DNA of 64,000 nucleotides, taken from Cellulomonas timonensis (GTDB lineage Bacteria > Actinomycetota > Actinomycetes > Actinomycetales > Cellulomonadaceae). Under the pieces are notes generated by a model. The model was not told where the DNA came from. It saw only the letters and a list, made by a program, of their open reading frames with translations, and ran no database searches. Below, piece by piece: positions 33,370 through 41,654 of this stretch. The DNA lies in the NCBI RefSeq assembly GCF_900046455.1, contig NZ_FCOT01000011.1, positions 372,001-436,000 of the forward strand. The letters are read 5' to 3'. How positions within the stretch are numbered: the first letter of the stretch is position 1; each line of letters begins with the position of its first letter. The position numbers and the translations under genes are program-made.

Positions 33370-33435
33370 TTGTCCACAGGAGTTGTCCACAGCCCTGTGT
33401 TCTCCGCGTATCTCTGCGGGTCAGACTGTGGACGG
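33370..33435. promoter_or_regulatory. Second cluster of DnaA-box-like 9-mers
   Basis: TTGTCCACA occurs twice (33370-33378 and 33383-33391), and TGTGGACGG follows at 33427-33435 on the other strand. The first two lie in the gap between convergent genes. Confidence 0.35.
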
Positions 33436-34338
33436 CCCTGTTGACGAGTCGGTGGACAGCAGCTCGAGGTCCACCGACACCGTCAGGTCGGAGCCCGCGC
33501 CCTCGGTGAAGATCACGCCCCGCAGCGGCGGCACGTCCGCATAGTCCCGCCCCCACCCGAGGATCACGTGCCGGTCGCCCACGAACAGGTCGTTGGTGGG
33601 ATCGACCTCCACCCACCCGGCGCCCGGCACCCACGCGGACACCCACGCATGCGAGGCGTCGGCGCCCCGCAGCTTCGGGCGGCCCGGCGGGGGCGAGGTC
33701 TCCAGGTAGCCGCTCGCGTACCGAGCCGGCAGGCCGTGCACGCGCAGCGCCGCGATCATCAGATGGGCGAAGTCCTGGCAGACGCCCGCGCCCTGGGCCA
33801 GCACCTCGGCCTGCGTGGTGCCGACGGTGGTGGATCCGGGGCGGTAGGAGAGCTCGGTCCGGATGCGGTGGCTGAGCTCCGCGAGGACCTCGCCGAGCGG
33901 ACGTCCCGGCGTGAACGTGGGCGCCGACCAGGCCCGCACCTCGGCGGACAGCGCGACGTGCCGGGACGGCAGCAGCGCCTCGCGGAGCGGGATCTCGGCG
34001 CGGGCGGCTCGGGTGGCGTCCTCCCAGCTGATGTCGGGCAGCGTCGCGACGCTTGCCGCCACCCGGGACACGGCCACGGTGGACCGTGCCGTGACGACCA
34101 GCTCGCGGTGCGGGGTGGTCACCGCGAAGTACGTCGACCCGTTCCCGAAGTAGTCGACGTGCGCGTCGGTGTCCGCTGGCGCCGGGTCCACCGTGACCGC
34201 GGACCCGAGGACGTGCTGATCGGGCAGGTCGCGGGGCAGCAGCGTGGTGCGCCCGTAGGAGCGGGTCACCGGCTCGCTGTACCGGTAGGACGTGCGGTGC
34301 ACCACCGCGTAGGTCCGCGCCGGCTGGGCCCCGCTCAT
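33421..34338 (-). CDS. Transglutaminase-like cysteine protease family protein
   Basis: The 305-residue cytoplasmic protein has the bacterial transglutaminase N-terminal domain (VVHRTSYRYSEPVTRSY). The catalytic core follows, with Cys in GAGVCQDFAHL, His in DASHAWVSAW and Asp in VDPTND, a full Cys-His-Asp triad. Genes of this type regularly occur with circularly permuted ATP-grasp and alpha-E genes; the cluster is predicted to make or degrade a modified peptide. The ATG overlaps the stop of the ATP-grasp/alpha-E gene (ATGA). The substrate is not known. Confidence 0.9.
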   Translation of the reverse strand: MSGAQPARTYAVVHRTSYRYSEPVTRSYGRTTLLPRDLPDQHVLGSAVTVDPAPADTDAHVDYFGNGSTYFAVTTPHRELVVTARSTVAVSRVAASVATLPDISWEDATRAARAEIPLREALLPSRHVALSAEVRAWSAPTFTPGRPLGEVLAELSHRIRTELSYRPGSTTVGTTQAEVLAQGAGVCQDFAHLMIAALRVHGLPARYASGYLETSPPPGRPKLRGADASHAWVSAWVPGAGWVEVDPTNDLFVGDRHVILGWGRDYADVPPLRGVIFTEGAGSDLTVSVDLELLSTDSSTGPSTV

Positions 34339-36884
34339 CGGCCAGGCTCCGGGCCCTCGTCGTCGACCCGGCCCGGGCCACCGGACTCGCTGGCGCCCCA
34401 CACCTCGTCGTACGCACGGCTCGGAGTGGGGTGGGTGAAGTACACGCGGTTGATCTCGTCGGCCACGGCCCGCAGCCGCCAGCGCAGCGACTCGAGCGCG
34501 TCGGCGAGGCGGTCGCGCCGCCCATCCTCCGACGCGAGGGCGACGGCCGTGGTGTCCAGCTCGGTGAGCAGGTCCGCGAGGTCGTGCAGCAGCCGGTCGC
34601 ACTGGTCGAGCGGCTCGCGCGGGGTCGGGACCGCCGCCAGGTCCTCCCGCAGCCGGCCGAGCTGGAACGCGAGCGAGCGCGGGTTGGAGGCGTCGGTGAG
34701 CAGCAGGTCGAGCACCGTCGTGACGCTCGCCCTCGACTGGTTGCGGCGGCGGTACGTGAGGATCGACTCGTGGGCGAGCAGCACGGACTCGACCACCAGC
34801 GAGTCGACGTCGTCCGATCGGCGGAGGGTCAGGGTGCGGTCGAGGGCGTCGAGCACCCCCAGGGCCCGCTCGGTGCGCCGGCCCGCGTCGAGGAGGCGCC
34901 AGCCCGCGTCGAGCACCATGCTCTCGGCGCCGATGCCGGCCACCGCGAGCAGCGCCTCCAGCAGCCGGTCCAGCACCGGGCCCATGCCGGTGGCGCCCAG
35001 GTCGCCGCGCGGCTGCGTGCCGGACCGGTCGCGGTCCTCGGCGGAGGCGTCCGCGAGCGCCCGCTCCATGCTGGCCAACGGCAGCCACGTGTCCTGCGAG
35101 AGCTGGTCGCGCACTGCCGCGGCGGCCTCTGCGAGGCGGCGCACCGACCAGGCGACAGTTCCCGGCCGCCACCGTTCGAGGAGCTGGGTGCGCAGTTCGG
35201 TGGTGGTCGTGGAGGTGCGATGCGCGCCGGGGGCTCGGCCCACCCATGCCCGCGGCTCATCCGCGTCGAGGGCCGCGAGCAGCACCGCGAGCGCGCGTCC
35301 GCCCGTCGAGCCGGGCGCGCGGTGGAAGTCCTCCCAGCGGTCCACCGCGGCGCGCAGGGCGCGGACCGTGCCCTCGGCGCGCTCGGCGTAACGGCCCATC
35401 CAGAAGAGGTTCTCCGCGGTGCGCGGGGAGAGGCTGGTGGGGATGCGCTGCGGCGCCGCGTCACCGTGCACCCACGAGTCGGGGCTCGTGTCGGGCTCGG
35501 AGGACACGACCCACACGTCCTTGGCCACCGGGCCGGGCGCGGGGTCGGGCTGCGCCGCCCCGGGGGTCAGGCGCGCCAGCCCGCCGCGCATCACCTGGTA
35601 GTCGCCGCCGTGCGCGACGGCGAACGCGCGCAGCCGGGCCGAGCCGGTGGCGGGGTCCATGGCGTCGACGGGCTCCTGGCCCACCCACAGCTCGGGGCGC
35701 GCGCGGATCTGGTCGGCGAGGTCGTCGCGCTCGGCGCGGCCCAGCAGCCAGCCGTCCACGGGGGTCGCGTGCGGGGTGGTGGGCCGCACGGTCATCCGGT
35801 CGAGGCGCGTCAGGACGTGGGCGCGCGCGGACTCCTCTCCGCACCAGAACGTGGCCGGGGCGCCGAGCCGGAGGTCCTGCCCGAGCACCTCCCGGGCCAG
35901 GCGTGGCAGGCAGGCGAGCAGCCCGGGGTTCTCCAGCACCGAGCTGCCGAGCGGGTTCACCACGCCGACGCTCCCGGCCCGCAGCGCGCGCACCAGGCCG
36001 GGCACCCCGAGCCGGGAGTCGGCACGCAGCTCGAGCGGGTCGCACAGGTCGTCGTCGATGCGGCGCAGCACCACGTCCACCTGCTCCGCGCCGTCGACGC
36101 CCTGCGCCCACACGCGGCCGTCGCGCACCACCAGGTCGCTGCCCTCGACCATAGGCAGGCCGAGCATCGACGCCAGGTAGGCCTGGTCGAAGGCGGTCGC
36201 GCTGTACGGGCCAGAGGTCAGCAGCACCACGCGCGGCTCGTCGACCCCCCGTGGCGCCGCGTCGCGCAGCGCGAGGCGCAGGGCGTGGAAGAACGGCCCG
36301 ATGCGCTGGATGGGCGCCTGCCGGTACACCCCGGCCAGCACCCTGGCGACGACGCGGCGGTCCTCCATCGCGTAGCCCGCGCCGGCCGGGGCCTGCGTCC
36401 GATCGGCCATGACCGTCCAGGCGCCTGCGGGGTCGCGGCACAGGTCGGTGGCGCTGAGCACGAGCCGACGCGCGCCCGGCGACGGCAGCCCGTGCACCGC
36501 GCGCAGGAACCCGGGGTGGCCCAGCACCAGCTCGGGGGGCAGCAGGTCGTCGCGCAGCAGGCGCTGGGGGCCGTACAGGTCGGCGAGGACCGCGTCGAGC
36601 AGCTCGGCGCGCTGCACGAGGCCCGCCTCCAGGGCGGCCCACTCCTGCTCGTGGACGACGACGGGCACCGGGTCGAGCCGCCAGTCACGGGCGCCGTTCT
36701 GCGTGTCGTCGCTGCCGTGGCTCACCCCGTGGTCGGCGAGGAGCCGGGCCGCCTGCGCGCGGTACCGGGCGAGGTCGGTGTCGGTGGGGGCATCGGCGGC
36801 GTCGGGCAGCCACGGCCAGTCGGGCCCGTCGCCGGTCGACGGCTCCGCGCCGGGCATCGGCGGGGAGGGCAGCAGGTCGGTCAT
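34335..36884 (-). CDS. Circularly permuted ATP-grasp protein fused to alpha-E domain
   Basis: The 849-residue protein combines a type 2 circularly permuted ATP-grasp domain (about 60-480; GAGYAMEDRRVVARVL, PRVVLLTSGPYSATAFDQAYLA, LVRDGRVW, DVVLRRIDDD). An alpha-E helical domain (about 500-830) follows, with LSPRTAENLFWMGRYAERAEGTVRALRA and the end LRAVADEINRVYF. In most genomes these are two genes. The ATP-grasp part should ligate a carboxylate to an amine using ATP. It is translated with the downstream transglutaminase, which may act on the same product. No secreted or siderophore gene is close. Confidence 0.9.
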   Translation of the reverse strand: MTDLLPSPPMPGAEPSTGDGPDWPWLPDAADAPTDTDLARYRAQAARLLADHGVSHGSDDTQNGARDWRLDPVPVVVHEQEWAALEAGLVQRAELLDAVLADLYGPQRLLRDDLLPPELVLGHPGFLRAVHGLPSPGARRLVLSATDLCRDPAGAWTVMADRTQAPAGAGYAMEDRRVVARVLAGVYRQAPIQRIGPFFHALRLALRDAAPRGVDEPRVVLLTSGPYSATAFDQAYLASMLGLPMVEGSDLVVRDGRVWAQGVDGAEQVDVVLRRIDDDLCDPLELRADSRLGVPGLVRALRAGSVGVVNPLGSSVLENPGLLACLPRLAREVLGQDLRLGAPATFWCGEESARAHVLTRLDRMTVRPTTPHATPVDGWLLGRAERDDLADQIRARPELWVGQEPVDAMDPATGSARLRAFAVAHGGDYQVMRGGLARLTPGAAQPDPAPGPVAKDVWVVSSEPDTSPDSWVHGDAAPQRIPTSLSPRTAENLFWMGRYAERAEGTVRALRAAVDRWEDFHRAPGSTGGRALAVLLAALDADEPRAWVGRAPGAHRTSTTTTELRTQLLERWRPGTVAWSVRRLAEAAAAVRDQLSQDTWLPLASMERALADASAEDRDRSGTQPRGDLGATGMGPVLDRLLEALLAVAGIGAESMVLDAGWRLLDAGRRTERALGVLDALDRTLTLRRSDDVDSLVVESVLLAHESILTYRRRNQSRASVTTVLDLLLTDASNPRSLAFQLGRLREDLAAVPTPREPLDQCDRLLHDLADLLTELDTTAVALASEDGRRDRLADALESLRWRLRAVADEINRVYFTHPTPSRAYDEVWGASESGGPGRVDDEGPEPGR

Positions 36885-37003
36885 CTGCCCGCCCTCCCGT
36901 CGCCGTGGCGAGCCGGCTCCGGCCCCTCACCCATGATGAGGGCAGGACCCCGGCGTTCGGGGGGCATCGGCTCCGCGTGTTCGTGCGGTCGCCCTGCGAG
37001 CGG

Positions 37004-37555
37004 TCAGATGCGCGGGCTGCGCCGCTCCAGCAGCACGACGTCGAGCCACCGGCCCGCATGGGGCCCATGCGTCATCACGCCGATGCGCTCGCGGACGCCG
37101 ACGACGCGGAACCCGGCGGCGGCGTGCAGTGCGAGGCTCGCGGTGTTCTCCGTGAAGACGCCGGCCTGGATCGTCCAGATGCCCGCGGCCTCGGTGGAGT
37201 CGACGAGGGTGTCGAGCAGCAGCCGCCCCACGCCCCGGCCGTGGGCGCTGGGGGCGACGTAGACGGAGCCCTCGACCACTCCGGCGTACACGCATCGCGA
37301 TGACACGGGGGAGGCCGCGCTCCAGCCGAGCACCTGGCCGCGCGCGTCGAGGGCGACGTGGCGCTGATCGGCCAGGTGGCTGGCGTCGAAGTCCTCCCAG
37401 GTGGGCGGCGAGCTCTCGAAGGTGCTGGCGCCGGTGGCGATGCCGGCGGCGTGGATGTCCCGCACGGCGGGCCAGTGCTCGGCGGTCAGGGGAGCGGTGG
37501 TGAGCGGGGTGGCGGCGCCGGGCGCGCGCGGGGCATGTGGCGCGCGCTCAGTCAT
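37004..37555 (-). CDS. GNAT acetyltransferase of the PAT/ArsN type
   Basis: The 183-residue protein resembles phosphinothricin and arsinothricin N-acetyltransferases: VRDIHAAGIATGASTFESSPPTWEDF, then YVAPSAHGRGVGRLLLDTLV and TENTASLALHAAAGFRVVG. It lies 10 bp after arsR within an arsenic cluster, so detoxification of the arsenic antibiotic arsinothricin (ArsN1 role) is the best inference. Phosphinothricin or another amino acid analogue remains possible. Its start codon lies in a tandem 14-bp repeat shared with the arsR stop. Confidence 0.8.
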   Translation of the reverse strand: MTERAPHAPRAPGAATPLTTAPLTAEHWPAVRDIHAAGIATGASTFESSPPTWEDFDASHLADQRHVALDARGQVLGWSAASPVSSRCVYAGVVEGSVYVAPSAHGRGVGRLLLDTLVDSTEAAGIWTIQAGVFTENTASLALHAAAGFRVVGVRERIGVMTHGPHAGRWLDVVLLERRSPRI

Positions 37556-37578
37556 GACCGCGGCGTCATGACCGCGGC
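37551..37578 (-). repeat. Tandem 14-bp repeat at the arsR/GNAT junction
   Basis: GTCATGACCGCGGC occurs twice in direct succession. The first copy carries the GNAT start codon and the second the end of arsR. Confidence 0.6.
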
Positions 37579-37937
37579 GCGACGGGGCTGGTCAGGGTCG
37601 CGGCGATGGCGTCGAGCGCGCCGGGGACGAGCGCGTAGTAGGCCCAGACGCCGCGCTTGTCGCGGGTGAGCAGGCCGGCGTCGACGAGCACCTTGAGGTG
37701 GTGGGAGACCGTGGGCTGGCTCAGCCCGAGGGGTTCGACGAGGTCGCAGACGCAGGCCTCGGCGCCCTCGTGGGACGCGACGAGGGAGATCAGGCGCAGC
37801 CGCGCCGGGTCGGCCAGCGCCTTGAGGGTGCGGGCCAGGGCGGCGGCGTCGGGCGCGGAGAGCGGCTCGTGGGTCAGCGTGGCGCAGCAGGCGGTGCTGG
37901 TGGCGGTGTCCACGCTGGAGGTCGCGCTGGCGGTCAT
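37566..37937 (-). CDS. arsR: ArsR family arsenite-responsive repressor
   Basis: The 123-residue winged-helix protein has the recognition region LSQPTVSHHLKVLVDAGLL. Cysteines are at 17 and 18 near the N-terminus and at 62 and 64 in ACVCDL. An N-terminal Cys pair plus a Cys near the DNA-binding helix is the As(III) site described for the Corynebacterium glutamicum type of ArsR. It should release the divergent promoter when arsenite binds. It is transcribed with the downstream ArsN-like gene and divergently from arsM-acr3-arsC, with nested palindromes between. Confidence 0.92.
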   Translation of the reverse strand: MTASATSSVDTATSTACCATLTHEPLSAPDAAALARTLKALADPARLRLISLVASHEGAEACVCDLVEPLGLSQPTVSHHLKVLVDAGLLTRDKRGVWAYYALVPGALDAIAATLTSPVAPRS

Positions 37938-37966
37938 CTGGCCAGTATGGCCAGCCCGATCCGCGC

Positions 37967-38014
37967 TGTCGATATTGACGGTCGTCGATGGATGGCGCCA
38001 TCCTCATATCGACA
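37967..38014. promoter_or_regulatory. Nested operator palindromes between arsR and arsM
   Basis: A perfect outer inverted repeat, TGTCGATAT (37967-37975) and ATATCGACA (38006-38014), encloses ATTGACGGTCGTCGAT (37973-37988), an ArsR-type imperfect palindrome. It also encloses the perfect GATGGCGCCATC (37991-38002). One repressor could shut both divergent promoters. Confidence 0.65.
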
Positions 38015-38033
38015 CCCATCGATGGAGGAAGCC

Positions 38034-38819
38034 ATGACCGAGTCAGCAGCGAGTGGGCAGCAGGAGCAGCAGATCGGGCTGCGCGAGCAGGTGCGGGCGC
38101 GCTACGCCGCAGCCGCCCTCGCCGTGACCACGCAGGGCGGCGATAGCGCGGGCGGGTGCTGCGCCGGGACCGAGCTCGAGCTCGACGACCAGTTCGGCGG
38201 CGCGCTGTACGACGCGGCCTCGGCCGACCAGGTGCCCGCCGAGGCCCTTCTGGCGTCGCTCGGCTGCGGCAACCCGACGGCCGTGGCCGACCTGGCGCCC
38301 GGCGAGCGCGTGCTCGACCTGGGCTCGGGCGGCGGCATCGACGTGCTGCTCTCCGCCCGGCGCGTCGGCCCTACCGGCTTCGCCTACGGCGTGGACATGA
38401 CCCAGGAGATGCTCGACCTGGCCCGCGCGAACGCCGAGCGCGCCGGAGTGCAGAACGTCGAGTTCCTGCACGGCGCCATCGAGGACCTCCCGCTCGACGA
38501 CGCCAGCGTGGACGTCGTCATCTCGAACTGCGTCGTCAACCTCTCCACCGACAAGTCCGCCGTGCTGCGCGAGGCGCACCGCGTGCTGGTCCCCGGCGGG
38601 CGGATCGGCATCTCCGACGTCGTCGCCGAGGACCGCCTCAGCCCCGCCGACCGTGCCGAGCGTGGCTCGCACGTCGGCTGCATCGCCGGGGCGCTGTCCC
38701 GCGCCGAGTACCTCGACGGTCTGCGGGCGGCCGGGTTCGCCGACGCCGAGGTCGCCTTCACGCACGAGGTCGCCGACGGGATGCACGGCGCCATCGTCCG
38801 CGCGACGAAGCCCGCGTGA
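38034..38819 (+). CDS. arsM: Arsenite S-adenosylmethionine methyltransferase
   Basis: The 261-residue enzyme has the SAM-binding motif [20 protein letters not shown]. Its cysteines at 78, 166 and 216 are placed like the three As-binding Cys of ArsM (contexts [24 protein letters not shown]). A further GGCCAG at 41-45 is near the N-terminus. It methylates As(III) to volatile or less toxic forms in the cytoplasm. GGAGG precedes the ATG. The stop overlaps the GTG start of the arsenite pump gene. Confidence 0.94.
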   Translation: MTESAASGQQEQQIGLREQVRARYAAAALAVTTQGGDSAGGCCAGTELELDDQFGGALYDAASADQVPAEALLASLGCGNPTAVADLAPGERVLDLGSGGGIDVLLSARRVGPTGFAYGVDMTQEMLDLARANAERAGVQNVEFLHGAIEDLPLDDASVDVVISNCVVNLSTDKSAVLREAHRVLVPGGRIGISDVVAEDRLSPADRAERGSHVGCIAGALSRAEYLDGLRAAGFADAEVAFTHEVADGMHGAIVRATKPA

Positions 38820-39991
38820 GCCGAGCCCGAGTGAGCCGAGCCCGCGTGAGCCAGGCGTCGGCCGCGTCCGAGTCCGTGCTGCGGCGGCTGTCCGCCCTGG
38901 ACCGTCTGCTGCCCGCGTGGATCCTCGCCGCGATGGCGCTCGGCCTGCTGCTCGGACGTGCCGTCCCGGCGCTGGGCGATGCGCTCCAGTCCGTCACGAT
39001 CGGCTCGATGTCCGTGCCGATCGCCGTCGGCTTGCTCGTGATGATGTACCCGGTGTTGGCCAAGGTCCGGTACACCGAGACGGCCCGCGTCACCGGCGAC
39101 CGCCGGCTGCTCGTGGCGTCGCTCGCGCTCAACTGGATCGTCGGGCCCGCGCTGATGTTCGCGCTCGCCTGGCTGCTGCTGCCCGATCAGCCCGAGTACC
39201 GGACGGGCTTGATCATCGTGGGGCTGGCGCGCTGCATCGCGATGGTGCTGATCTGGAACGACCTCGCCTGCGGTGACCGGGAGGCCGCGGCGGTGCTCGT
39301 CGCGATCAACTCCGTGTTCCAGATCGTCGCGTTCGCGGGCCTGGGCTGGTTCTACCTGCAGGTGCTGCCCGGGTGGCTCGGGCTGGCCACGACCTCCGCG
39401 CAGTTCTCGGTGGGGTCGATCGCCGTGTCCGTCCTGGTGTTCTTGGGCGTCCCGCTCGTCGCCGGCTTCCTCACCCGGACACTGGGCGAGCGCCGGCGCG
39501 GCCGGGACTGGTACGAGCAGCGGTTCCTGCCGCGGATCGGGCCGGTGGCGCTCTACGGCCTGCTGTTCACCATCGTCGTGCTGTTCGCCCTGCAGGGGGA
39601 GGCGGTGCTGAGCCGCCCGCTCGACGTGGCGCGCATCGCGCTGCCGCTGCTGGCCTACTTCGTGCTGATGTTCGGCGGGGCGTTCGCCCTGGGCCGCCTG
39701 CTCGGGATGAGCTACGCCACCACCACGACCCTGTCCTTCACCGCCGCGGGCAACAACTTCGAGCTGGCGATCGCCGTGGCCATCGCCTCGTTCGGGGCGG
39801 CCTCCGGGCAGGCGCTCGCGGGCGTCGTCGGTCCGCTCATCGAGGTGCCCGTGCTCGTGGGGCTCGTCTATGCCGCCCTGTGGGCGGGGCGGCGGTGGTT
39901 CCCTGGCGATCCGACCGTCCCCGCCCGTGTGCCCACGTCGTCCACAGCTGTCCCCGTGCACGCCTCGACCCCTGCCAGGAGCTCCCGATGA
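38816..39991 (+). CDS. acr3: ACR3 family arsenite efflux permease
   Basis: The 391-residue membrane protein has ten predicted helices and the ACR3 signature GLARCIAMVLIWNDLACGD with the conserved Cys, plus TLSFTAAGNNFELAIAVAIA. It exports As(III) using the proton motive force. The GTG at 38816 overlaps the arsM stop. Two further in-frame GTGs (38831, 38846) arise from a 15-bp GTGAGCCGAGCCCG-like repeat, so the true start is uncertain by ten residues. The stop overlaps the arsC start. Confidence 0.93.
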   Translation: MSRARVSRARVSQASAASESVLRRLSALDRLLPAWILAAMALGLLLGRAVPALGDALQSVTIGSMSVPIAVGLLVMMYPVLAKVRYTETARVTGDRRLLVASLALNWIVGPALMFALAWLLLPDQPEYRTGLIIVGLARCIAMVLIWNDLACGDREAAAVLVAINSVFQIVAFAGLGWFYLQVLPGWLGLATTSAQFSVGSIAVSVLVFLGVPLVAGFLTRTLGERRRGRDWYEQRFLPRIGPVALYGLLFTIVVLFALQGEAVLSRPLDVARIALPLLAYFVLMFGGAFALGRLLGMSYATTTTLSFTAAGNNFELAIAVAIASFGAASGQALAGVVGPLIEVPVLVGLVYAALWAGRRWFPGDPTVPARVPTSSTAVPVHASTPARSSR

Positions 39992-40401
39992 CCGACAAGC
40001 CCAGCGTGATCTTCGTCTGCGTCCATAACGCCGGCCGCTCCCAGATGGCCGCGGGGTTCATGTCCGCGCTGTCCGGCGGCGCCGTCGAGGTCTGCTCGGC
40101 GGGCTCGATGCCCGCCGAGCAGATCAACCCCGTCGCGGTGCGGGCCATGGCCGAGGTCGGCATCGACATCACCGCCGCCCAGCCCCAGGTGCTGACCCCG
40201 GATGCCGTGCGGGCCTCCGACGCGGTCATCACGATGGGCTGCGGCGACGTCTGCCCGATCTTCCCCGGCAAGCGGTACGAGGACTGGGTGCTGGAGGACC
40301 CGGCCGGGCAGGGCATCGAGTCTGTGCGGCCCATCCGGGACGAGATCCGCGTGCGGGTCGAGGCGCTGCTGGCGGAACTGCTCGGGGGCCCCGGCGCCTG
40401 A
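39988..40401 (+). CDS. arsC: Arsenate reductase, low-molecular-weight phosphatase fold
   Basis: The 137-residue protein has the active-site loop VCVHNAGRSQM (Cys11, Arg17) and a further MGCGDVCP with Cys85 and Cys89. It reduces arsenate to arsenite, which ArsM methylates and Acr3 exports. The fold is that of the thioredoxin- or mycothiol-linked family; in this group of bacteria mycothiol coupling is plausible but not shown. ATGA overlap with acr3 completes the arsM-acr3-arsC operon. Confidence 0.93.
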   Translation: MTDKPSVIFVCVHNAGRSQMAAGFMSALSGGAVEVCSAGSMPAEQINPVAVRAMAEVGIDITAAQPQVLTPDAVRASDAVITMGCGDVCPIFPGKRYEDWVLEDPAGQGIESVRPIRDEIRVRVEALLAELLGGPGA

Positions 40402-40412
40402 CCCGGGTCAGG
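40397..40412. terminator. Palindrome covering both stop codons of arsC and FUSC gene
   Basis: CCTGACCCGGGTCAGG is a perfect 16-bp palindrome that contains the arsC TGA and the FUSC-gene TGA on opposite strands. With GGCC just outside, it could serve as a compact bidirectional terminator. Hairpin function is inference. Confidence 0.4.
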
Positions 40413-41529
40413 TGGCCCTCGCCCCCTGCGTCAACGGCGGCGCGGAGGCCGGGGCTGGGGCCGAGGGCTCGGCTCGGGCGGCGACCACCGAGGCGCGATG
40501 CTCGGAGGACAGCAGCGCGATCGTGATGCCCACCGCGGCGCCGATGACGGTCTGCACCGCGCGGTCGCGCAGCAACGGCCCGACGTCGACATGCCCCGCG
40601 ACCGTCGACATGAGCAGTGCCATCGGCGTGATGAAGAGCATGGCGAACCCGTAGTTCCGCCCGACGAACAGCTCGGTGACGACCTGCAGGGCGACGATCA
40701 GCGCGATGAGCTCCCACCCGCCGAGGCGCAGGTGCAGCAGCCCTGCCGCCACGACGATGCCGAGCAGCGTGCCGACGACGCGGTGGGCGGCGCGGAGCAG
40801 GCGGGTGGGCGTGTCGGGCACGGACAGCGGGACGACGGCGGCGACCATCGCCCACCCGGGATGCCCGATGCCCACCGACGTGGCGAGCGCTCCGGCGACG
40901 ACGATGGCGCCGCCGTAGCGGAGCGCATGCCGCATCACGGGGGGCTCGCGCAGCTCTGTGAGCCCGCCGACCTGGGCGAGTGCGCGGGGCCGCATGCGGC
41001 GGCGTCGGCTGAGCCGGCCGGCCTGGCCGATCGCCGTCGCGAACATCGCCGATGCGGCCGCGACGGCGCACGCGGTCAGGATGTCGCGGCCGGAGCCATG
41101 TGTCTCGGCGCATGTCGCCACGGCGAACACCGCGAACAGCGGGCCGACGGGGTGCCACCGGGTGAGGTCGCCGACCACCGACGCCACCGTCGCCATCGCG
41201 GCGCATCCGAGGACGAGGACCGCGGCGCGGAGAATCCCGGTGGCGGGGATCGACGCGATGGCGGCGCCGAGGGTGACCGCCGCGACGAGGACCGCCGAGG
41301 CGGCGAGCTGGGTGTGCAGGCGGTGCCGGTGGCCGTGCATTCTGCCGTACAGGGAGACGAAGGCCCCGAACGCGGCGTAGACGGCCCAGCCCGCGTGGCC
41401 GGTGGCCGTCAGGGTGAAGAGGGGCGCAGCGACGGAGATCCCCGCCCGCACCGCGACCGCGTGGCTGTCGTTATGCGGGCCGAAGCGCACGAGGTCGCGG
41501 GGGTGCGGCAGGTGGGTGGCGATGGACAC
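40408..41529 (-). CDS. FUSC family membrane protein (aromatic acid exporter-like)
   Basis: The 373-residue protein has two blocks of hydrophobic helices, the second containing HPGWAMVAAVVPLSVPDTPTRLLRAAHRVVGTLLGIVVA, the FUSC signature. Such proteins are linked to export of aromatic acids or toxic amphiphiles. The GTG at 41529 has GGGAGG upstream; an ATG at 41601 would extend the protein into the operator. A MarR gene is divergent, with a palindrome between. This makes a drug- or phenolic-responsive exporter pair likely. Confidence 0.8.
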   Translation of the reverse strand: MSIATHLPHPRDLVRFGPHNDSHAVAVRAGISVAAPLFTLTATGHAGWAVYAAFGAFVSLYGRMHGHRHRLHTQLAASAVLVAAVTLGAAIASIPATGILRAAVLVLGCAAMATVASVVGDLTRWHPVGPLFAVFAVATCAETHGSGRDILTACAVAAASAMFATAIGQAGRLSRRRRMRPRALAQVGGLTELREPPVMRHALRYGGAIVVAGALATSVGIGHPGWAMVAAVVPLSVPDTPTRLLRAAHRVVGTLLGIVVAAGLLHLRLGGWELIALIVALQVVTELFVGRNYGFAMLFITPMALLMSTVAGHVDVGPLLRDRAVQTVIGAAVGITIALLSSEHRASVVAARAEPSAPAPASAPPLTQGARAT

Positions 41530-41605
41530 GCGCGGGTGACCTCCCGGAGGGCGACGAGTGGGTGGTGCTCCTCGACGGCGGCGGCGGCGCGCGGAGTGCA
41601 TCAGG

Positions 41606-41623
41606 TAGTTTACACGTGAACTA
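41606..41623. promoter_or_regulatory. MarR-type operator
   Basis: TAGTTTACACGTGAACTA is an 18-bp inverted repeat with TAGTT/AACTA arms in the divergent space between the FUSC and MarR genes. MarR proteins usually bind such sites and are released by phenolic ligands. Confidence 0.65.
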
Positions 41624-41654
41624 ATGCGCCGCCCGGGCGCGGGATCGAGGGGCC

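Noticed and set aside
32239-33435. Replication origin
   Set aside because: No dnaA, dnaN, gyrB or rpmH genes nearby and no AT-rich unwinding region; only scattered DnaA-like boxes.
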